From an uncultured Ruminococcus sp. (GTDB lineage: Bacteria; Bacillota; Clostridia; Oscillospirales; Acutalibacteraceae), in the NCBI GenBank assembly GCA_902802985.1, contig CADCOE010000056.1:1-64000 (forward strand): a stretch of DNA of 64,000 nt, given 5' to 3'. A program made the position numbers and the translations under genes. The notes below the pieces were generated by a model. It did not search any database. It worked only from the letters and a program-made list of their open reading frames with translations, and was not told the origin of the DNA. Each line of letters begins with the position of its first letter. The stretch's first letter is position 1. Below, one piece after another: positions 17,871 to 26,115 of the stretch.

Positions 17871-18566
17871 TCAGGTAATGTCAAATTCCTTTTGAGTGAG
17901 GATGATGTTCAGGTTGCCATTGATGGCTCTGATGTCATCAATCAATGCTTTTTTGTCTGTGGCATCGGGAAGATTAACTTTATAAGAAATTTCAAACAAT
18001 GAGCCGAAATCCGTAGTTCTTACTTTTTGCAGGGAATAACTGGTAGTGTACTGCTTTAAAACATCGTCAAAAGCGCCCTCGAAGCTGAGGTCTTCCGGAA
18101 CAGTGATTTTCAAAAGCATTGTTTTTTTGCGGGGGCTGGCAAAGTTGCAAAAGCGGAGAAGGGACAAGCAGATGATCATTAATACCGTAAAGATCATAGC
18201 AATATAGATAAATCCGAGTCCGCAGGCAAGACCTACACAAAGTGCAAACGCAACATAAGCGACATCTTTAGGTTCGGTCGGTTCACTTCTGAAACGTACG
18301 ATTGTAAATACACCTGCAATCGAAAAGGCACTTGCCAAGTTGTTGCCTACGATAGGAACTACAAGGGCTACGATGACGGTGATGATGGGTGGAAGCATTA
18401 CCAGTGTCCAAGCGTGGCTCTTGGAATAAAATTCTTTATTATTGGCAAGCATATAGGTGCCTGAGATAGCCAGTCCGAGAACGGCAGCTACGATAAATGC
18501 TGCGATCAATGCGGTAATAGAAAAGGTGGATGTATCCGAAAAAATAGTGGTAGTCAAGAACTCCAT
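17871..18566 (-). CDS. DUF4956 membrane protein
   Basis: The 231-residue protein has membrane helices near residues 17-40, 52-72 and a double segment near 105-140, followed by a cytoplasmic alpha/beta domain. The GIFTIVRFRSEPTEPKDVAYV-like segment (here starting GVFTIVRF) is characteristic of DUF4956. Its function is unknown, but the gene commonly accompanies VTC-domain genes, as here. AGGAAGTG precedes ATG 18566. It is 45 bp downstream of the VTC gene in the same operon. Confidence 0.88.
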   Translation of the reverse strand: MEFLTTTIFSDTSTFSITALIAAFIVAAVLGLAISGTYMLANNKEFYSKSHAWTLVMLPPIITVIVALVVPIVGNNLASAFSIAGVFTIVRFRSEPTEPKDVAYVAFALCVGLACGLGFIYIAMIFTVLMIICLSLLRFCNFASPRKKTMLLKITVPEDLSFEGAFDDVLKQYTTSYSLQKVRTTDFGSLFEISYKVNLPDATDKKALIDDIRAINGNLNIILTQKEFDIT

Positions 18567-18611
18567 AAGATCACTTCCTGTTAGTATTTTAGTGTTATTT
18601 TTATTCGTATT

Positions 18612-19387
18612 TTACGAAATAGTGGCTGCTGCCTGAATGGGAATAGATGAGTAAGAAAAATTTCTTGCCGTGGTCACTTTGTGCTTGATCTCATTCTGGA
18701 AACTTCTTCCTATTTTTGAGAAGCTTCCGCTGTAAATTTTGTTTTCTGCCAGAACGTGTGCCAGCCAAAGGGGCATTGCGCCGGCAATTTTAATTTCCAT
18801 TACTCTGGTGTCGGGGCTGACGATGAATTTACCTGTATTTTGTGTTTCCAGCACATCTGTTTCGGTATCTGCGGTCAGGTTTCTGTCGAAGGTAATACGA
18901 AGAGATTTATCCTCTTTGCCAAAAAGAGCCGTTCTGTCGTAATGTACCAGTGTAGCACGTTTGATGGGGTGAAGCTTGGTGAAGTAGCATATCTCTTTCA
19001 TAATTTGTTTTTGAATACCATCCAGCTGAGGAACAGTACCGTGTTTGATAAACGCTGCCGCCTGTTGATAGGTCAGAACCACTCTGCGTTTGTTTACTAC
19101 ACCGCCGATCTTTTTTTGATTTCGAGGAAAACCGTATCGTTGTCATCGGGGTTGAGCTTGTAGCTTCTCAGACGAAGTTTTTCTTTGTAATAAGGTTTTT
19201 GAACGGAACGTCTAACGACGTCATTGTTCTTGGTATCCAGATAAAGGCTGTAGATGGGATAATCTTTACCACCCACGCAATACGGATCCAATTCCATTTG
19301 CTCCATTAAGGACGGGAGAAGGGCTTCCATTTGTTTATCTGTAATAACGTATTTATTCTCATATCGTTTAAATGTCTGTATAGCCAT
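18612..19387 (-). pseudogene. VTC-domain (polyphosphate polymerase-like) gene with a one-base frameshift
   Basis: The N-terminal frame (19387 down to about 19118) reads FKRYENKYVI, YPIYSLYLDT and KLRLRSYKL, then VFLEIKK, all VTC signatures. It breaks at seven A (19111-19117 on the plus strand as T). One more A would read EIKKKIGGVVNKRRVVLTYQQA and rejoin the second frame, which continues to 18612 with RITFDRNL and VMEIKIAGAMPLWL. Corrected length would be about 258 residues, normal for bacterial VTC-like proteins. VTC domains make polyphosphate in yeast; the bacterial role with DUF4956 is unproved. AAGGAGG precedes ATG 19387. Confidence 0.8.
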
Positions 19388-19412
19388 ATCAACGACCTCC
19401 TTGTCTTTGATG

Positions 19413-19441
19413 AGTATATTTTATCAATATAAAATGAACAA
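19413..19441 (-). promoter_or_regulatory. Promoter TTGTTC-17-TATACT for VTC/DUF4956
   Basis: On the minus strand TTGTTC (19436-19441) and TATACT (19413-19418) are 17 bp apart, about 25 bp before the VTC start region. Confidence 0.5.
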
Positions 19442-19512
19442 ATTATGAAGTCGCTTTAAAAGGTCATTAAAAATAAACTTTAAAATTTTCAAGGATATTG
19501 ACCATTATGCGA

Positions 19513-19548
19513 AAAGAGAGAATTCCTCTGATGAGAAATTCTCTCTTT
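19513..19548 (-). terminator. Terminator after the XRE regulator gene
   Basis: AAAGAGAGAATT 19513-19524 pairs with AATTCTCTCTTT 19537-19548. It lies just downstream of the minus-strand stop at 19572. Confidence 0.75.
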
Positions 19549-19571
19549 ATAATATGATTATGTAGCACTTC

Positions 19572-19973
19572 TTATTTATTCAGATCAGACTCAGTAACGA
19601 GCTTTTTGGCGAGTGTCATTACTTCCTTTCTCTGTTTGGGTGTCAAATTGCGGATAACAAAGAGAAGTTCCACTTCGTATTTGGTGGTGGCGTGTGTACG
19701 ATATTTCAAGCCGTCATCTTCATCGGCAGGACCTGAAACGATGTCAGCAACAGCTTCTTCCAATTCTTCCTCTACACCCTGAAGCAAAGCAGTATAATTG
19801 ATATTATATACCTTAGCAATTTTGATAAGAGTATTAATATCGGGTTTTGTTTTACCGGTTTCATAGTAAGTGTAGGTGGAACGTTCGATCTTAAGACGGT
19901 CAGCCACTTGCTGCTGAGTCAGTCCGCACTCATGTCTGTAATACTTTAACCAATAAGAAATCATACTGTACAT
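19572..19973 (-). CDS. XRE-family helix-turn-helix regulator
   Basis: The real start is ATG 19973 behind GGGGG; an upstream in-frame extension encodes a run of Ile from an AT-rich repeat and is not protein. The 134-residue product has a Cro/C1 HTH in residues 1-60 (YRHECGLTQQQVADRLKIER, then YYETGKTKPDINTLIKIAKV), an acidic linker, and a C-terminal RNLTPKQRKEVMTLAKKL helix. Single-gene unit with its own promoter and terminator; target unknown. Confidence 0.88.
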   Translation of the reverse strand: MYSMISYWLKYYRHECGLTQQQVADRLKIERSTYTYYETGKTKPDINTLIKIAKVYNINYTALLQGVEEELEEAVADIVSGPADEDDGLKYRTHATTKYEVELLFVIRNLTPKQRKEVMTLAKKLVTESDLNK

Positions 19974-20034
19974 AAATAGTACCCCCAAAAAAATTATTAT
20001 AATGATAATGATAAAATAATATCTCACACTTTGT

Positions 20035-20063
20035 ATTATACAACGTTTTTTTTGAGTTGTCAC
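20035..20063 (-). promoter_or_regulatory. Promoter GTGACA-17-TATAAT for the XRE gene
   Basis: On the minus strand GTGACA (20058-20063) and TATAAT (20035-20040) are 17 bp apart. A second GTCAC lies about two helical turns further upstream, in the same orientation, and could be an operator half-site. Confidence 0.55.
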
Positions 20064-20271
20064 TACTTTTTTGTAAATGTCACAATTTGTTAACAAAATT
20101 CGTCTTGCTGTTGTCAAAAAAAACAAAAAATATCATTAATATACATTAAAAATCGACAAGTTATTAAAACGATAAAAATTATTGTTTTTTATTAAAATCT
20201 ACATAATCACTTGATTTATTGATGATCAAAGATTGAAAAAAACAAAAAATTATCACAAATAAAATTACACG

Positions 20272-20283
20272 TTCACAAGTGAA
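20272..20283. promoter_or_regulatory. Short palindrome in the AT-rich gap before the XRE gene
   Basis: TTCACAAGTGAA is a perfect 12-bp palindrome, followed by two further GTGA-like steps. The gap 19974-20371 is very AT-rich and has no gene. This palindrome may be a regulator site, possibly for the adjacent XRE protein; that is inference. Confidence 0.35.
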
Positions 20284-20371
20284 TGTGATAGTGATATACT
20301 CTGTCTTTTGTGTGGTTCTTTTTTTTGAAAAATCAATGGAAATCATTTCCAAAATACTACAAAAATAAGAT

Positions 20372-20722
20372 TTAACTGCAATAATCTTCTATCAATCTCT
20401 TTAATTTCTTTTTATCAGTGACAACGATGCCTTGGTTCAGCTGCTGTATATCCTGTAAGGGCATATCACTCACACAGGTATTGCTGATATAGATAGGTTC
20501 GGTTTTGCCGCTTTCAAATACAGCAATGCGATTATTATAATCTTTAATAGTATAGTATTTTTGCGTTGACAGTTCGGCACGGCTTGTCGGTGAACTGATT
20601 TTTGGTGTTTCATAGGCGATCTCGGCAGGGGGCGTATCGGGAGTCTGAGCGGATTGGTGAGTCGATGTGATCAAAAGACTAAGGAACAAAAGACATCCTG
20701 TGATGATAATTAGCTTTTTCAT
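20372..20722 (-). CDS. Small exported protein with BofC C-terminal-like domain
   Basis: About 116 residues from ATG 20722 (a GTG at 20734 overlaps GGAGAGG). The N-terminus is a signal or anchor (KKLIIITGCLLFLSLLIT). A Pro/Ser/Thr linker follows, then a domain with YYTIKDYNNRIAVFESG, TCVSDMPLQDI and RLIEDYCS that resembles the BofC C-terminal domain. BofC in Bacillus inhibits SpoIVB during sigma-K checkpointing; many clostridia carry such short versions of unknown role. Confidence 0.7.
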   Translation of the reverse strand: MKKLIIITGCLLFLSLLITSTHQSAQTPDTPPAEIAYETPKISSPTSRAELSTQKYYTIKDYNNRIAVFESGKTEPIYISNTCVSDMPLQDIQQLNQGIVVTDKKKLKRLIEDYCS

Positions 20723-20860
20723 TGTTTGTTTCACCTCTCCTATATTTTTCGGAAAAATGAACGTAATTATTCATTGTAAATTATATTTTTTTGACAAAAT
20801 ATAGATATTGAAACTTAAATTTTCAATTTTAAAAAAAATTATTCCATTTTTCTTATTTTA

Positions 20861-20869
20861 TGGTATAAT
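20861..20869 (+). promoter_or_regulatory. Extended -10 promoter TGgTATAAT for the PBP gene
   Basis: TATAAT at 20864-20869 with TG at 20861-20862 and no good -35. It gives a leader of about 130 nt. Confidence 0.5.
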
Positions 20870-21003
20870 AACATAGATAACCTATAAAAACTTAATATGT
20901 AATTTTTTCTCAGTTTCATTTGACAGTCCTGTTCATTGCACGCAGCTCGATCTTTATGACAACCGGCATTTTGCCGTAATTTTGGGGAGGCTTTTAGAAT
21001 AGT

Positions 21004-23451
21004 ATGAGAAAAACCGATATTAGCAAATACAAGGAGGATGCTTCCGCAGCATCACCTGTGTCTGCTGCATCAGTCGCACGCAAGGTATGTTCCGCACTCG
21101 GCAAAACCGTTGTTACCTTATTTTTGGTGATGCTGATTACGGGTTTGGTGATCTTGATTTCACTTGTGTTTTATGTTATCGATGTGGCTAACGAACCGCT
21201 TAACATTAATCTCAACAAGATGAAACTCAGTCAGACCAGCAAAGTCTTTGTGATGAATGACAAAGAAGAATGGCAGGAGGATATGCAGCTGTATTCTACT
21301 GAAAACCGTGTGTGGGTAGACTATCAGGATATTCCTAAGCAAATGATTGATGCTCAGGTGGCTATCGAGGATAAGCGATTTTGGGATCACGAAGGTGTTG
21401 ACTGGTACAGAACCGGTGGAGCTGTATTCAGTCTGGTAACCGGACATTCCGATTTCGGCGGCTCCACGATCACACAGCAGCTCATCAAAAATATAACGGA
21501 TGACAATGAGGTTAGTATTAACCGAAAGTTAAGAGAAATTTTTCGTGCGTTGAAGCTGGAGAGGGAATACTCCAAAGATGATATTATTGAGGCGTATCTC
21601 AATATCGTCAGTTATGGCAGCGGCTGTCGAGGCGTTCAGTCGGCAGCGGATCTGTATTTCAATAAGTCGATTCAGGAATGCTCTGTTGCAGAGTGTGCTG
21701 CAATCGCAGGTATTACACAGAACCCTGCTGCTTATGACCCGTTGGTGTATCCCGAAAACAACAAAATACGCCGTGAAGTCGTTATTGACGAAATGTATGA
21801 CCAAGGAAAAATCAATAAAGAACAGTATGACGAGGCAATGAAAGAATCCGCTAATATGAAATTTATCGGATACGTCGTTGAGGAAGAGGACGATGACGCA
21901 AGTGACTGGAACTGGTACAGCGATAGATTGTTTAGAGATGTCGTTGACGGTTTGATGAAACAGCTTAACATCGGTATTGATTTTGCTGAGGATAAGATTT
22001 ATAACGAAGGTCTGAACATTTACAGTGCAATGGATAAAAATGCTCAGGAAATCGCAGAGAAAAAAGTCAGGGAGTGGCAGACGCCCAATGACCCTAAATT
22101 ACAGATAGGTTATATGCTGATGGATTTTGACGGCAGAATTCTGGCAACTGTCGGCGGCCGACAGGAAAAAGAAGGCAGACTCCTTTGGGATAATGCTTCC
22201 AAGTCGGTTTTGCAGCCGGGTTCAACGATTAAACCGGTATCTTCGTTTGTTTTGGCACTGGATCAAAAACTCATCAACTACTCTTCTACGATTTCCGATA
22301 CACCCACATCGGACTGGAACGTGGTTGACGGCAATGTTGTGTCCGGTCCTAACAACTGGTATATGCAGTATTACGGCAATATTACCGTTACAAGATCTCT
22401 GAACATCTCTTCCAATGCATCTACCGTGAATGTTCTTAAAATGGTAGGCCTTGATACCAGCTATGATTTCCTTACCACAAAATTGAATTTCCGCCATCTT
22501 GATCCCGAACACGATAAGGAGAACTTGGCAGGTCTCTCTATCGGTGGTTTTTACGGCGGTGCAACTGTTGAGGAAATGACGGCGGCTTATCAAATGTTCT
22601 GCAACGGCGGTTATTACTACGAACCGTACAGTTATTATTATGTAACGGACAATGAGGGCAATGTTATTCTGGATAACCGTGATCGAGGCAGACCTGACCA
22701 GATCATTTCAACAGAAACGTCTACCATTATGAACCGACTGCTGCACGATGTGGTCAACTCAGGCGGTGAAGCATTGGGTTATCGTGCCATTATCAAAAAC
22801 TGGGATATTATAGGAAAAACGGGTACTACCGACAGTGATAAAGATAACTGGTTTGTAGGAGCATCGCCCTATGCTGTGGCAGGCATCTGGTGCGGACACG
22901 CAACACCCGAAACGATCGATTCCGAAGAACAGGGCAAATGTCATTATCTGTGGCGTGATATAATGCAGGAATGGCTGAAAAACAAGAGCAGCAAGGCATT
23001 TAGTCTGGGCGGCAATGTGGAACAGCATACCTTTGACAAATCATCAGGACTTTTGGTGGACGCCGACCCAAGTGATTATATTGGTCTGGGCTACTACACA
23101 AGTGATAATATGCCGGCGTATCGTCCGACAAAAACAGAAACGTCAAAATCTTCCAGAACTGATTATGACGACGATGATGACGATGATAGCAGCTATTATT
23201 ATGACGATGACGACGATGACGATGATGACAGTGATACGGACACCGATGACAGCGGCAATGATGATACTGATAACAGCGGTGATGACGATGGCGGTGATAA
23301 CAGCAGCGATGACAGCGGTGATGATACCGGCGGCGATGACAACGGTGATGATACCGGCGGTGATGACAACGGTGATGATACCGGCGGTGACAGTGGTGAT
23401 GATGCCGGCGATGACGGTGGTGACGACGGCGGCGATGATACGGCTGAATAA
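21004..23451 (+). CDS. Class A penicillin-binding protein (transglycosylase/transpeptidase) with Asp-rich tail
   Basis: The 815-residue protein has a short cytoplasmic N-terminus, one membrane helix near 35-60, a GT51 transglycosylase domain (EDKRFWDHEGVDWYR, GGSTITQQLIKN) and a transpeptidase domain. The transpeptidase motifs are SxxK in QPGSTIKPVS, SxN in NISSNAS and KTG in IGKTGTTDSDKDNWF. It polymerises and crosslinks peptidoglycan. After about residue 715 comes an extracellular tail of about 100 residues made almost only of Asp, Gly, Ser, Thr and Asn. GGGGAGG precedes ATG 21004. No terminator separates it from hom, 43 bp downstream. Confidence 0.95.
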   Translation: MRKTDISKYKEDASAASPVSAASVARKVCSALGKTVVTLFLVMLITGLVILISLVFYVIDVANEPLNINLNKMKLSQTSKVFVMNDKEEWQEDMQLYSTENRVWVDYQDIPKQMIDAQVAIEDKRFWDHEGVDWYRTGGAVFSLVTGHSDFGGSTITQQLIKNITDDNEVSINRKLREIFRALKLEREYSKDDIIEAYLNIVSYGSGCRGVQSAADLYFNKSIQECSVAECAAIAGITQNPAAYDPLVYPENNKIRREVVIDEMYDQGKINKEQYDEAMKESANMKFIGYVVEEEDDDASDWNWYSDRLFRDVVDGLMKQLNIGIDFAEDKIYNEGLNIYSAMDKNAQEIAEKKVREWQTPNDPKLQIGYMLMDFDGRILATVGGRQEKEGRLLWDNASKSVLQPGSTIKPVSSFVLALDQKLINYSSTISDTPTSDWNVVDGNVVSGPNNWYMQYYGNITVTRSLNISSNASTVNVLKMVGLDTSYDFLTTKLNFRHLDPEHDKENLAGLSIGGFYGGATVEEMTAAYQMFCNGGYYYEPYSYYYVTDNEGNVILDNRDRGRPDQIISTETSTIMNRLLHDVVNSGGEALGYRAIIKNWDIIGKTGTTDSDKDNWFVGASPYAVAGIWCGHATPETIDSEEQGKCHYLWRDIMQEWLKNKSSKAFSLGGNVEQHTFDKSSGLLVDADPSDYIGLGYYTSDNMPAYRPTKTETSKSSRTDYDDDDDDDSSYYYDDDDDDDDDSDTDTDDSGNDDTDNSGDDDGGDNSSDDSGDDTGGDDNGDDTGGDDNGDDTGGDSGDDAGDDGGDDGGDDTAE
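23320..23400 (+). repeat. Three 27-bp tandem repeats in the PBP tail
   Basis: Units begin at 23320, 23347 and 23374, each encoding nine residues of the form DDTGGDDNG. The third is diverged. The period is a multiple of three, so copy changes keep the frame. Confidence 0.85.
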
Positions 23452-23494
23452 TGATGTAAAAATGAATAATCAACAAAATAAGGGGTTTTAATTT

Positions 23495-24739
23495 ATGGTA
23501 CAGGTAGCAGTAATGGGATATGGAGTTGTCGGCTCCGGTGTTGTTGAGGTCTTGACACAACACAAAGACAGTATCGCAAAACGTGCTAAAGAAGAAATTC
23601 ATATCAAATATATCCTTGACATCAGAGAATTTCCCGGAAGTCCCTTTGCGGATAAGTTTACAAAGGATTTTGAACAGATCCTGAATGACGATGAGGTCAA
23701 GGTGGTCGCTGAAGTGATGGGCGGAGTCAATCCCGCCTATGACTTCACCAAGAGATGTCTGCTCAGCGGTAAAAGCGTTGTTACTTCCAATAAGGAACTG
23801 GTGGCTACCAAGGGTGCAGAACTTCTTGAAATTGCCAGACAAAATAATGTTAACTACCTCTTTGAGGCAAGCGTTGGCGGCGGTATCCCGATTATCCGAC
23901 CGATCAGTCAGTGCCTTGCCGCTAATGAGGTCATCGAGATCGCCGGTATCCTTAACGGTACTACGAACTTTATCCTGACCAAAATGATCAATGACAATAT
24001 GGCATTTGAAGATGCTCTCAAATTGGCACAGGATAATGGTTATGCCGAAAGAGATCCGTCCGCCGATATTGAGGGCCACGATGCCGGCAGAAAAATTGCC
24101 ATTCTTGCGTCACTTGCTTATGGAAAGCATATTTATCCCGATCTGGTACATACACAGGGTATTACCAAAATCACACTTGATGATGTTGCTTATGCGTCTG
24201 CGTGGGGCGGTGTTATCAAGCTGATCGGTCGTGTCAAGCGTCTTGACAATGGTAAGCTGGATATATCCGTTGAGCCAATGCTGATCGAAAATACCAGTCA
24301 GCTCGCTAATGTCAATGATGTATTTAACGGTATCCTTGTAAGAGGCGACTCAACAGGGGATGTCGTATTTTATGGCAAGGGTGCGGGCAAACTTCCGACT
24401 GCCAGTGCCGTTGTTGCTGATATTATTGACTGCGTTAAGCACCTCAAAGCAAGAAAATACCTCTATTGGGCAGACGGTACAGCGGATTGTGTGGAGCCGT
24501 ATGAAAAAACTTCGTATGCCGTATATATCAAGGCTGAATGTACCGACAAACAGGCAGCACTTGCTCAAATTCAAGAACTGTTTAATGATGTCCATATGAT
24601 CGTAAGAGCGGATGCACCTGAAAATGAGATTGCTTTTGCTACAGGCGTTATGACCGTGGAAGAACAGCAGAGTGCTATCCGGAAGCTTGCTTTGACAGGA
24701 GTCGAAGTTAAGGCGAAAATCCGTATTGCGGATTTCTAA
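23495..24739 (+). CDS. hom: Homoserine dehydrogenase
   Basis: The 414-residue enzyme has the N-terminal NAD(P) site (GYGVVGSGVVEVL), EVMGGVNPAYDF, the TSNKELVATKG segment, the conserved catalytic-domain run GILNGTTNFILTKM and YAERDPSADIEGHDAGRK. A C-terminal ACT domain follows from about 330. It reduces aspartate semialdehyde to homoserine, the branch to threonine and methionine. The ACT domain suggests threonine feedback. AAGGGG precedes ATG 23495. Aspartate kinase follows by 31 bp, so the two aspartate-pathway enzymes are co-expressed. Confidence 0.95.
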   Translation: MVQVAVMGYGVVGSGVVEVLTQHKDSIAKRAKEEIHIKYILDIREFPGSPFADKFTKDFEQILNDDEVKVVAEVMGGVNPAYDFTKRCLLSGKSVVTSNKELVATKGAELLEIARQNNVNYLFEASVGGGIPIIRPISQCLAANEVIEIAGILNGTTNFILTKMINDNMAFEDALKLAQDNGYAERDPSADIEGHDAGRKIAILASLAYGKHIYPDLVHTQGITKITLDDVAYASAWGGVIKLIGRVKRLDNGKLDISVEPMLIENTSQLANVNDVFNGILVRGDSTGDVVFYGKGAGKLPTASAVVADIIDCVKHLKARKYLYWADGTADCVEPYEKTSYAVYIKAECTDKQAALAQIQELFNDVHMIVRADAPENEIAFATGVMTVEEQQSAIRKLALTGVEVKAKIRIADF

Positions 24740-24770
24740 ATAAAAAGAAAAAATTTTTGGGGGAGAAAAA

Positions 24771-25982
24771 ATGAGTCTTATCGTGCAAAAATTTGGCGGA
24801 AGCTCCGTTGCGAATGCAGAAAGAGTCTTCAACGTCGCAAAGATCGTTACTGATACCTACAAGCAGGGCAATAAAGTTGTTGTTGTCGTTTCTGCTCAGG
24901 GTGATACGACAGATGACCTGATCGAAAAGGCAAACGAGATTAATCCCGATGCTTCCAAGAGAGAAAAGGATATGCTCCTTGCAGCGGGTGAACAGATGTC
25001 CATTTCACTTCTTGCAATGGCGATCGAAAAGCTTGGCTATCCCGTTGTTTCACTTCTCGGCTGGCAGGCAGGCTTCCAGACAACGTCTGCTTATACTTCG
25101 GCAAGAATTAAAAAAGTCAAAACCGACAGAATTGAAAAGGAACTTGACAAAAAGAATATTGTTGTAGTAGCCGGTTTTCAGGGTTTGAACCGTTTTGATG
25201 ATATTACCACTCTCGGCAGAGGTGGTTCCGATACCAGTGCAGTTGCCATTGCGGCTGCGATGAATGCAGACCTTTGTCAGATATTCACCGATGTAGAAGG
25301 TGTTTATACAGCAGATCCCCGCAAGGTTTCCAACGCTAAAAAACTGAAAACCATCTCTTATGATGAAATGCTGGAGCTGGCAACACTTGGTGCTCAGGTT
25401 CTCAACAACAGAAGTGTTGAAATGGCGAAAAAATATAATATCGAGCTTGAGGTGCTTTCAAGTCTTACGAATGCACCTGGTACAATCGTTAAGGAGGCAG
25501 CTAAAATGGAAAAAATGTTGATCAGTGGTGTGGCTAAAGATACAAATGTGGCAAGAATTTCGGTAGTAGGTGTACCGGATATTCCCGGTCTTGCTTTCAA
25601 GATGTTCTCCAAGCTTTCTTCCAAAGGCATTAATGTAGATATTATCCTTCAGTCTATCGGTCGTGACGGTACAAAGGACATCTCCTTTACCGTAGCACAA
25701 GACAATGCCAAGGAAGCTACCCGTATGATGGAAGAATATGTCGCTGTTGTCGGCGGTAAGAGTGTTTCTGCTGACGAAAATGTGGCAAAGATCTCTATTG
25801 TCGGTGCCGGTATGGAGAGCCACGCCGGTGTTGCTACCAAAATGTTTGAGGCACTCTATGATGCACAGATCAACATTCGTATGATCGCTACCAGTGAAAT
25901 CAAGGTATCTGTACTGATCGACGAGAAAAATGCGGATGCTGCTGTCAGTGCTATCCATTCCAAGTTCTTTGACGAAGCCTAA
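24771..25982 (+). CDS. lysC: Aspartate kinase
   Basis: The 403-residue kinase begins IVQKFGGSSVANAERV, with later FTDVEGVYTADPR and the catalytic-domain GRGGSDTSAVAIAAAM. Two C-terminal ACT domains start near residue 265 (ISVVGVPDIPGLAFKMF and ISIVGAGMESHAGVATKMF). It phosphorylates aspartate, the first step to lysine, threonine and methionine. The two ACT domains are the usual lysine/threonine sensor. GGGGGAG precedes ATG 24771. The gene ends in a strong terminator, closing the hom-lysC unit. Confidence 0.95.
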   Translation: MSLIVQKFGGSSVANAERVFNVAKIVTDTYKQGNKVVVVVSAQGDTTDDLIEKANEINPDASKREKDMLLAAGEQMSISLLAMAIEKLGYPVVSLLGWQAGFQTTSAYTSARIKKVKTDRIEKELDKKNIVVVAGFQGLNRFDDITTLGRGGSDTSAVAIAAAMNADLCQIFTDVEGVYTADPRKVSNAKKLKTISYDEMLELATLGAQVLNNRSVEMAKKYNIELEVLSSLTNAPGTIVKEAAKMEKMLISGVAKDTNVARISVVGVPDIPGLAFKMFSKLSSKGINVDIILQSIGRDGTKDISFTVAQDNAKEATRMMEEYVAVVGGKSVSADENVAKISIVGAGMESHAGVATKMFEALYDAQINIRMIATSEIKVSVLIDEKNADAAVSAIHSKFFDEA

Positions 25983-26000
25983 TAGAATTGATGTTATCAA

Positions 26001-26043
26001 CACATCGGCAGAATGACACATTCTGTCGGTGTGTTTTTTTTTT
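26001..26043 (+). terminator. Terminator after lysC
   Basis: CACATCGGCAGAATG 26001-26015 pairs, with G-U steps, with CATTCTGTCGGTGTG 26019-26033, followed by at least nine T. Confidence 0.9.
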
Positions 26044-26115
26044 TAAAAAATTTTTTATTTTTTTGTAACCCTTTTTTTGTTCTTTGGATTATATTAGTAA
26101 AGGAGGCGTTTTACT

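Noticed and set aside
19974..20126. N-terminal extension of the XRE regulator with a run of seven or more Ile
   Set aside because: It comes from an AT-rich repeat and runs over the promoter; a proper GGGGG ribosome site precedes the internal ATG at 19973.
23160..23451. Possible CRISPR-like array from regular repeats
   Set aside because: Units of 27 bp are directly adjacent with no spacers and are in frame with the PBP; it is a coding tandem repeat.
23000..24079. Long minus-strand frame with a His/Arg-rich middle, opposite the PBP tail and hom
   Set aside because: It is the antisense of the Asp-codon repeats and of a clear hom gene, has no ribosome site, and its composition follows from GAT/GAC repeats read backwards.
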